NCBI GenBank assembly: GCA_002350625.1 | Contig: DEFE01000003.1 | Coordinates: 31,528 to 41,095, forward strand | DNA from: Lachnospiraceae bacterium UBA2860 | GTDB lineage: Bacteria; Bacillota; Clostridia; Lachnospirales; Lachnospiraceae | Direction: 5' to 3' | Length of the DNA stretch: 9,568 nt | Shown: one piece after another, positions 1-4,938 of the stretch | Layout of the letters: each line of letters opens with the position of its first letter | How positions within the stretch are numbered: the stretch's first letter is position 1 | Position numbers and translations under genes: made by a program | The notes under the pieces: generated by a model | The model's database searches: none | Seen by the model: only the letters and a program-made list of their open reading frames with translations | What the model was told of the DNA's origin: nothing

Positions 1-64
1 AGGGAACGGAGCAAAGAGAGAACATGGGTCTGCCGCTGCGTCGACAGTGCTCAATTCGAAAAGC

Positions 65-88
65 TGACAAGAGGCACACCCCTTGTCA
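65..88 (-). other. second hairpin behind the terminator
   Basis: TGACAAG (65-71) and CTTGTCA (82-88) form a perfect 7-bp inverted repeat. Read as minus-strand RNA the stem extends to 10 bp with one G-U pair and a four-base UGUG loop; on the plus strand that pair would be an A-C mismatch. It starts at the end of the U-tract of the terminator at 88-118 and is followed on the minus strand by a short GCTTTT run. It may be a back-up terminator or an RNA 3'-end structure. The rest of 1-64 shows no gene or motif that I can support. Confidence 0.4.
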
Positions 89-118
89 AAAAAGAAAACG
101 GACGCCCGCAGGCGCCCG
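88..118 (-). terminator. rho-independent terminator of the H1-like gene
   Basis: On the minus strand, CGGGCGCC (118-111), loop TGCG, and GGCGTCCG (106-99) form an 8-bp GC-rich stem with one G-U pair. The tract TTTTCTTTTTT (98-88) follows. It lies 20 nt past the stop codon of the minus-strand gene ending at 138. Stem, small loop and U-run are all classic for intrinsic termination. Confidence 0.85.
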
Positions 119-137
119 CACACAATCCATATCTCAT

Positions 138-635
138 TCAATTGTTTCCGGTCAGCATCTGGATCGCGCTCCCGATCACAGACCCGATAATGTCCTGTGT
201 CGAAGTCGCCTCCCCCTTCAGAAAACTCATCACTGCTTTCTTCTTATCCGCATCGGACTTCCTGTAAAGCTCCAGCAGCTCCTTCTCCGCCGCCGTGAGC
301 TTAATCGCCGCAGCCGCTGTCTTCGCAGCCGTCGTGGTCTTCTTCGCTGCTGTCGTCTTTGCGGCCGCCGGCTTCTTCGCAGCCGTTGTCTTCTTTGCCG
401 TCGTTGTCTTCGCCGCTGTCGTTTTCTTCGCCGCTGTCGTCTTTGCGGTCGCCGGCTTCTTCGCCGCTGTTGTCTTCGCTGCTGTCGTCTTCTTCGCTGC
501 CGTTGTCTTCGCCGTCGTTGTCTTCTTCGCTGCCGTTGTCTTCGCCGCTGTCGTCTTCTTCGCTGCCGTTGTCTTCGCTGCTGTCGTCTTCTTCGCTGCC
601 GTTGTCTTTGCCGCCGTCGTCTTCTTTACCGCCAT
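138..635 (-). CDS. histone H1-like Lys/Thr/Ala-repeat protein
   Basis: Small basic protein of 165 residues. Residues 4-97 are near-perfect 11-residue repeats of the form KKTTAAKTTAA, some with KKPA variants, like the C-terminal tail of histone H1. Such tails bind DNA or other polyanions non-specifically, so a nucleoid or DNA-binding role is the natural inference. Residues 111-165 differ: a predicted amphipathic helix rich in E, L and K (AEKELLELYRKSDADKKKAV), an FLKGE turn, then a hydrophobic segment IIGSVIGSAIQML that could drive self-association. There is no signal peptide. I chose ATG at 635, preceded by AGGAAAGGATGATGAGGGG; a TTG start at 665 would add ten residues but lacks a good ribosome site. 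The gene lies 107 nt downstream of the DUF1002 gene, with a hairpin between. I see no clear promoter of its own, so it may depend partly on read-through. It is followed by a strong terminator. Lysine-rich repeats make homology calls weak; the C-terminal domain is the better search query. Confidence 0.8.
   Translation of the reverse strand: MAVKKTTAAKTTAAKKTTAAKTTAAKKTTAAKTTAAKKTTTAKTTAAKKTTAAKTTAAKKPATAKTTAAKKTTAAKTTTAKKTTAAKKPAAAKTTAAKKTTTAAKTAAAAIKLTAAEKELLELYRKSDADKKKAVMSFLKGEATSTQDIIGSVIGSAIQMLTGNN
345..626 (-). repeat. 33-bp coding tandem repeat
   Basis: The K/T/A region is built from a 33-bp unit encoding KKTTAAKTTAA. I count seven full units from residue 4, one shortened six-residue unit (residues 81-86), one further full unit (87-97), and a degenerate remnant after it. 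Neighbouring units are almost identical at nucleotide level as well, which points to recent expansion by slippage or unequal recombination and predicts copy-number variation between strains. Confidence 0.85.
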
Positions 636-700
636 CCCCTCATCATCCTTTCCTGCCGCCTTCAACCGGCACGCTCTTTAAAAACCCGCTCATTCACGAA

Positions 701-730
701 ACCGGCAGCAGACATCCGCCTGCTGCCGGT
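701..730 (-). terminator. terminator-like hairpin after the DUF1002 gene
   Basis: ACCGGCAGCAG (701-711) and CTGCTGCCGGT (720-730) form a perfect 11-bp stem with an 8-nt loop, beginning 12 nt after the stop of the DUF1002 gene. On the minus strand only a short TTTCG run follows, so termination may be leaky. Partial read-through would feed the H1-like gene, which has no obvious promoter. Confidence 0.6.
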
Positions 731-742
731 AAATAAACCTTA

Positions 743-2770
743 TCAGAATCCTGCAATCCGGAGCGAATCAGAACCGATCTGTTCGCCGTCGGCATTGAAG
801 TAAGCCGCCGAAATCGTCGCCGTGCCCGGCTCGTCAAGAATCAGCTCCGCAGCACCCAGATCGAAATCATACTCGCCCGGGACCGCCACACCGCTGTCCG
901 AGCTGTCAAGCATCACAGACGCCGTTCCTTCCGGAAGCGCAAGTCCGATCGACGCCGTGGTCGGCGTAGCATAGCCGTCGCCGTTCACATCCATGACCGA
1001 AATGCCGGAGGGCGCGAAGTCCAGATCGCCTTCCGCGTGCGCCGAGCCCTTCTCCGTGCCGGAGATCGGCTTGCCGCTGTCATCCGCATCCGCGAAGACG
1101 ATATCCGCCGTCACGTGATAGCTGCCCTCATAGCCGCCGTACATAGACGTGAACACATGCAGCTCATAAGCTTCGCCGAAGCCGAGCGAAGAAGCCTTGC
1201 TGCCGTCCTCATCCGGAAGAACGCCCCAGGCGTCTGTCTCGGAGAGATCGATCCGCTTCACTTCCGCGCCGTCCTGCGTGATCACGACCGATCCGGAAGC
1301 CGGCACATAATCGCCGTCCGTGTACAGCTTGAGCGAGAAGCCGTTGAACGACCTGTCGCTGCTGTCAAAGGCCAGCGCAGGCGCCGCACTCACTTCATCC
1401 GCAGGCGCTTCGTCCGCGGGCACATCCTCAGCGACCGGTTCCACATCGACGTCAGCTTCCGGAACAGCCTGGACATCCGTGTCATCAATGACTTCCTGCA
1501 CATCCGCCGGCTGCTCGTCATAGATATCGACCACATCCTCAGCGGCCGGCTGGTCATCATAAATGTTGACCTCTTCCACCTCAGGCTGATCGTCAAAGAC
1601 ATTGACCTCTTCCACCACCGGCTGCTCTTCCGTAACCGGCTGCTCATCCGTCGGGACGACCTCCGTCACGACAGGCTCCGCAGCACTACCGTCTTCACCG
1701 AAGGAACCTTCCTCAGACGTCTGAATCTCAAACGGCGCATCCCCTGTCATCTCGGGAGCCGGCTCCTCATTCTGCTGAATCGCCTCCTCCGTCGTCGCGT
1801 CGGTGATGACATCGCCGCCGAGCGCGGTCACGTCCGTATTAAGAAGAATACTGTCCTCGGGAAGATCGTTCTGAACCGTCGTCTCCGTGTTGCCGGTCGT
1901 TGCCTCATTCTCATTGTTCACATTGACATTGACGTTGATCTCGGGGCTCACCGTGACGTTCTGCTCGACTCTCTCGAGCGTATCCTTCACGTCCTCATAC
2001 TGATACTGCTGCGCCGCGATGTTCTCAGCCAGCTCGTTGAGCGCCTGCTTCTGCTCGTTGCTGAGGTCGACGATCTCGTCTCTCTCCGCCTGAATCGTCT
2101 GCACCGTCTTCGCGACGGCTTCATCGACGATCTGCTGAATGCGCGCCTCATCCATCTCCTCAACCTGATCCTCAATGATCTGAAGCTTGATATCATTGAC
2201 GATCTGCGTGGCCTCGGCCTGTCCGACGACATCCGCCACATCCGTCGTCGTCGTGATCTCCTGCGCCGCGATCAGCTTCTTCGTCGGATCGAGCGTGTAG
2301 CCGGACGCGTATTCATACGCCTTCAGCACGCCGGTCAGCGCGCCGGTGCCGGACACCGGGCGCGGGCAGGCCGCGATGACTTCACAGTTTCTGACGCCCG
2401 ACGTCGAAAGCGCCGAAGCGATCATATTGGACGTCACCCATGTCAGATTCGCCGTCTTCACCTGGATGCCGCCGGAATTCGTCGGCTTGACGTACGCGCA
2501 GCTGAGCGTGTTGGAGCCGATCACCTCGAGCGGGATATACGAGCTGAGCAGCGCGCGCTCCTCATCGTTCGTGACATAGATGATGCTCACGTTCTGCGTA
2601 TTCACGCCGAAATACTTAAGAATCGCATTCTGCTCCGCCTCGCTCAGGTTCGCGCCGAGCGTGACAACTCTCTCCGCGTCCGCATAAGCGGTCATCGGCG
2701 TAAATGCCGCCGTGATCATGCTTGCCGCCGCAAGCGCGCACGCAAGTTTCTTCCAAATTTTCTTACGCAT
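743..2770 (-). CDS. secreted DUF1002 (YpuA-type) protein with long acidic tail
   Basis: 675 residues. Residues 1-30 are a signal peptide (basic start, hydrophobic core, AYA then DAE at the cut). Residues about 33-165 match the DUF1002 family of which Bacillus YpuA is a member: VVTLGANLSEAEQNAILKYF, NVSIIYVTNDEER, the region around VKTANLTWVT, and PVSGTGALTGVLKAYE. Residues about 180-270 are helical and charged, probably coiled coil. A linker with alternating N and V (279-285) leads to an acidic region (about 330-465) containing three 12- to 13-residue repeats like EEVNIYDDQPAA at 387-423. Residues about 468-675 look beta-rich, with a DVNGDGYAT loop (594-602). There is no LPXTG sorting signal or lipobox. 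From memory the family is usually around 300 residues, so more than half of this protein is extra. The start is ATG at 2770 with AAAGGAGGG 6 nt upstream. The gene has its own promoter. The molecular function of DUF1002 is not established; export to the surface or medium is the only firm inference. Confidence 0.85.
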   Translation of the reverse strand: MRKKIWKKLACALAAASMITAAFTPMTAYADAERVVTLGANLSEAEQNAILKYFGVNTQNVSIIYVTNDEERALLSSYIPLEVIGSNTLSCAYVKPTNSGGIQVKTANLTWVTSNMIASALSTSGVRNCEVIAACPRPVSGTGALTGVLKAYEYASGYTLDPTKKLIAAQEITTTTDVADVVGQAEATQIVNDIKLQIIEDQVEEMDEARIQQIVDEAVAKTVQTIQAERDEIVDLSNEQKQALNELAENIAAQQYQYEDVKDTLERVEQNVTVSPEINVNVNVNNENEATTGNTETTVQNDLPEDSILLNTDVTALGGDVITDATTEEAIQQNEEPAPEMTGDAPFEIQTSEEGSFGEDGSAAEPVVTEVVPTDEQPVTEEQPVVEEVNVFDDQPEVEEVNIYDDQPAAEDVVDIYDEQPADVQEVIDDTDVQAVPEADVDVEPVAEDVPADEAPADEVSAAPALAFDSSDRSFNGFSLKLYTDGDYVPASGSVVITQDGAEVKRIDLSETDAWGVLPDEDGSKASSLGFGEAYELHVFTSMYGGYEGSYHVTADIVFADADDSGKPISGTEKGSAHAEGDLDFAPSGISVMDVNGDGYATPTTASIGLALPEGTASVMLDSSDSGVAVPGEYDFDLGAAELILDEPGTATISAAYFNADGEQIGSDSLRIAGF

Positions 2771-2790
2771 GTTTTTCCCTCCTTTAACAT

Positions 2791-2805
2791 CCGGCTTCCG
2801 GCCGG
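2791..2805 (-). promoter_or_regulatory. small 5' leader hairpin before the DUF1002 ribosome site
   Basis: CCGGC (2791-2795) and GCCGG (2801-2805) form a 5-bp GC-only stem with a 5-nt loop in the leader of the DUF1002 mRNA. It ends 5 nt before the AAAGGAGGG ribosome site (2777-2785). The stem is short and may be chance in GC-rich DNA, but its place could affect translation or mRNA stability. Confidence 0.25.
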
Positions 2806-2833
2806 GTTGTTACACAGAAGCCTCATACAGCAT

Positions 2834-2864
2834 ATTATACACGATAATATTTCTATTCCGTGAA
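2834..2864 (-). promoter_or_regulatory. sigma-A type promoter of the DUF1002 gene
   Basis: On the minus strand a perfect TATAAT -10 box (2839-2834) lies in AT-rich DNA 63 bp upstream of the ATG, giving a leader of roughly 57 nt. The best -35 is weak: TTCACG (2864-2859), four of six consensus bases at 19-bp spacing. A second -10-like TATTAT sits at 2849-2844. The weak -35 suggests an activator or modest expression. Confidence 0.55.
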
Positions 2865-2920
2865 CTTTACATGAGAATTTCCCGCCAATGCTAAACTTTC
2901 TCTAAAATCCCTGCAAATCT

Positions 2921-3174
2921 GATGATTCTCTTATCAAAAGTCAAGTCCGACAGAAATGTAGATCATAGGCAGACAATCTGCACAAGCCTTAGTACTTCTT
3001 GCTTGTCGAAAAACACGTTGTTCCAGAAAAAAACCCTGTTTGAGCGAAGCGAGTTAGGTTTTTTTCGATGAACTGCTCTTAGTGATTTTCGGCGAGCTTA
3101 GAAGTACTTGGCGCGGAAGCCGTCTGACTATGATTTACATTTCTTTCGGAACAGACTTTTGTCATAGAATCATC
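2921..3174. repeat. 254-bp imperfect palindrome, MITE-like or structured RNA element
   Basis: The two halves are inverted copies, colinear over about 115 nt each. Paired blocks, left with right: 2921-2929/3166-3174 (GATGATTCT), 2935-2942/3154-3161 (CAAAAGTC), 2946-2950/3146-3150, 2952-2960/3136-3144 (AGAAATGTA), 2962-2968/3128-3134 (ATCATAG), 2970-2974/3122-3126, 2986-2988/3110-3112, 2991-2999/3100-3108 (AGTACTTCT), 3007-3012/3086-3091, 3020-3023/3070-3073, and 3026-3035/3057-3066 (GAAAAAAACC). The centre (3036-3056) contains GAGCGAAGCGAG. No reading frame or transposase is present, so a non-autonomous mobile element or a large hairpin is the best description. It fills the gap between rsmJ and the DUF1002 promoter, and its right end includes the rsmJ stop codon. 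The A7/T7 arms at the centre could also terminate transcription. Confidence 0.8.
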
Positions 3175-3853
3175 CCCTCTTCCACTCCGGATAAAGATAG
3201 CAGTCATAGCGGATCGCCTTCCCGAAAAGCGCATAATCCGGCCGCCTCCCTGCGAGTAGCGGTCCCTTCAGCGGCCGCTTCACCGCGATCCTCCCCGGCT
3301 CCGCCGCCTCCGCCGCGGCAAACAGCGCCGCCTCGTCCGCGCACGGCTGCTCGATCAGATGCAGCAGCTGAAACTTCTTTCCGACAAGCCCGCTCTTCTG
3401 CCGCTCGGGAAACATCGGGTCGAGCAGAACGACATCAACGCTTCCCTTTAGAAGCGGAAGCTCCGCGATCGAATCCGCCTCGCGAAGCGTCATGCGCGAT
3501 GCCGCTTCCTGCAGTTCCTCGTCAAGCATCGCCTTCCTGAGCGCGTCCCGCAGGAGCGCCGCGATCACAGGATCCCGCTCAAAAAGCAGCACCTCGCACC
3601 CCGCCGCGGCGAGCAGCAAAGCATCCTCCCCGAGGCCCGCGGTCGCGTCCGCCACGCGCAGCGGCCGCTCTCCGTCATCGCCCGGAACGATCGCCCTTCC
3701 GCCCTTGATCCCGGCCGCGCGGAGGAGGATCTCGCTCCGGAGCCGTCCCGGCCGGATCCGCTGCCGCATGGCTGAAAAATCCGCGCGCAGCGAGAGCACA
3801 CCGTCCGTGATGAGGAGCCCGTCCTGATCCTCCGACAAATATGCCTTTCCCAT
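3170..3853 (-). CDS. rsmJ: RsmJ-like 16S rRNA (guanine-N2) methyltransferase
   Basis: 227 residues, cytoplasmic. The family transfers a methyl group from S-adenosylmethionine to N2 of G1516 (E. coli numbering) in 16S rRNA. Seen here: the SAM-binding motif DATAGLGEDALLLAAAGCEV from D69, the acidic residue after strand 2 in LLFERDPVIAALL (E92), the catalytic-loop signature LLDPMFPERQKSGLV (D145 to P149), and VKRPLKGP near 191. All of these line up with E. coli RsmJ as I recall it. The N-terminal lead-in, with RPGRLRSEILLRAAGIKGG, also resembles the family. I chose ATG at 3853 because GGGAGG lies 7 nt upstream; an upstream TTG at 3877 overlaps the preceding stop and is less likely. It starts 20 nt after the permease stop and is the last gene of the ABC operon. 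The stop lies inside the terminal repeat of the 254-bp palindrome, but the protein seems essentially complete. The exact target base in this organism is inferred from the family. Confidence 0.82.
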   Translation of the reverse strand: MGKAYLSEDQDGLLITDGVLSLRADFSAMRQRIRPGRLRSEILLRAAGIKGGRAIVPGDDGERPLRVADATAGLGEDALLLAAAGCEVLLFERDPVIAALLRDALRKAMLDEELQEAASRMTLREADSIAELPLLKGSVDVVLLDPMFPERQKSGLVGKKFQLLHLIEQPCADEAALFAAAEAAEPGRIAVKRPLKGPLLAGRRPDYALFGKAIRYDCYLYPEWKRG

Positions 3854-3873
3854 ATCTCTTCCTCCCTGTCCCG

Positions 3874-4938
3874 TCAAAGAAGGAAGTACTTGATCGGGAA
3901 GATCCAGCGCAGATACTGCACGCTCTTAAGGAACGGCAGCTCATTCCCGGTCAGCGTGACGACGCAGGCGACGAGCACAACGCCGAGCGACACATAGAGG
4001 TACATCGTCTCGTTCTTGAAAAGAGACGTAAAAAGGACGGCCCACAGCGCAGTGGGAACCGTGAGCACCAGCGCGCGCAGCACCCAGGGCAGATCCGCCG
4101 GCGCCAGGAAATACTGCGCCGCGAAGATGAAAAGCGCAAGAAGCATCAGCGGCGCGAGCACCACGGCAAGACGGTATCCGGTCCTCTCACCTCTAAGGAC
4201 CGAACAGACAGCCCTTTCGTCACTTCGGAAAATCACTGCCGCGAAAAAAAGTGCCGCCGCGAAGATGAGCGCTGCGAAAAGACGCTTTCCGTTCTCGCTC
4301 TCCTTCGTCGTCTTCTTTGTCTGCACCGGTTCGGCACCGGCGGCATGTACGATCTCGAAGTGCACCTCGAAGAGCCGCTCTTCGGCAAGAATCCGCTCCC
4401 GCTCGGCCAGCGCCTCGTCGATCAGCGCGCTGCTTGTGTCGCTGAAAAGACTGCCGGAAGCGATCATGCGGTCCAGAATCTTCGGCGATGAGGCCTCAAG
4501 CATCACTGCGTAGACGCTCTCCTTCGCCGCTTCCCCCTTTGTCGTTGAAGTGGTGTAGTAATAATCCACACACCCTTGAAGCTCCGGCACCTCCGCGCCT
4601 TCTTCGCGGTTCAGGATCTGTTCGACCTCATCCTTAAAGAAGAAACCGCAGTCGGCCCTTCCGCCCTCCACGGCGAGCCTCAGCGCATCTGCGCTGTCAT
4701 AGATCCGGAAGTCATAGATACTGTCAGCATCCGCAAGCTCCGCCATGAGGCGCGCCGTTTCCGCGCCGCCCCCGCCGGCGAGGCCGATCACGTTCTGATC
4801 CACGGAAGGAAAGACCGAGCCGCCGATCAGGACATAGATGAGGACAAAAAGCCCGGCCGTGATATAGAAGGACGGCATCGTCAGCTGTTTTTTCACAAGA
4901 ATGCCGAAGCGGAGGAACCATTTTTGAAGTCTAAGCAT
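3874..4938 (-). CDS. ABC-2 type transporter permease (second subunit)
   Basis: 354 residues of membrane protein. A basic N-terminus (about 1-20) precedes one membrane helix (22-41). A large soluble domain (about 42-217), predicted outside the cell, follows. Further helices are at about 219-237, 255-277, 287-307 and 312-330. This one-helix, large-domain, several-helix layout is that of ABC-2 permeases of the ABC2_membrane_3 type. Residues 205-218 form a charged stretch just before helix 2. The protein ends with WIFPIKYFLL, a place where many family members continue into a sixth helix, so only five clear helices are seen. I chose ATG at 4938 with GGAGG 8 nt upstream; GTG at 4947 is a poorer option. 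It overlaps the upstream permease gene by 8 nt, indicating translational coupling and a heterodimer with it. The substrate is unknown. Confidence 0.75.
   Translation of the reverse strand: MLRLQKWFLRFGILVKKQLTMPSFYITAGLFVLIYVLIGGSVFPSVDQNVIGLAGGGGAETARLMAELADADSIYDFRIYDSADALRLAVEGGRADCGFFFKDEVEQILNREEGAEVPELQGCVDYYYTTSTTKGEAAKESVYAVMLEASSPKILDRMIASGSLFSDTSSALIDEALAERERILAEERLFEVHFEIVHAAGAEPVQTKKTTKESENGKRLFAALIFAAALFFAAVIFRSDERAVCSVLRGERTGYRLAVVLAPLMLLALFIFAAQYFLAPADLPWVLRALVLTVPTALWAVLFTSLFKNETMYLYVSLGVVLVACVVTLTGNELPFLKSVQYLRWIFPIKYFLL

Noticed and set aside
345..626. Regular repeats considered as a CRISPR array
   Set aside because: The 33-bp units are directly adjacent with no unique spacers, and they encode an in-frame repeat protein.
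295..681. Hydrophobic FAAVV-repeat frame and Ser/Pro/Leu-repeat frame on the plus strand across the H1-like gene
   Set aside because: Both are antisense readings of the 33-bp repeat. The minus frame has a good start, ribosome site and terminator, and a non-repetitive C-terminal domain.
1010..1036. DVNGDGYAT loop taken as a dockerin or EF-hand repeat in the DUF1002 protein
   Set aside because: Only one such loop is present (residues 594-602) and the flanking helix pattern of dockerins is missing. A single calcium-binding turn is possible but unproven. It also occurs in other beta-rich secreted proteins.
1037..2863. Long open frame of 608 codons on the plus strand, antisense to the DUF1002 gene
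   Set aside because: It lies fully opposite a gene with signal peptide, family motifs, ribosome site and promoter. Its product is dominated by R, L, H, D and I, the usual shadow of a GC-rich gene with biased codons, and it has no ribosome site or domain.
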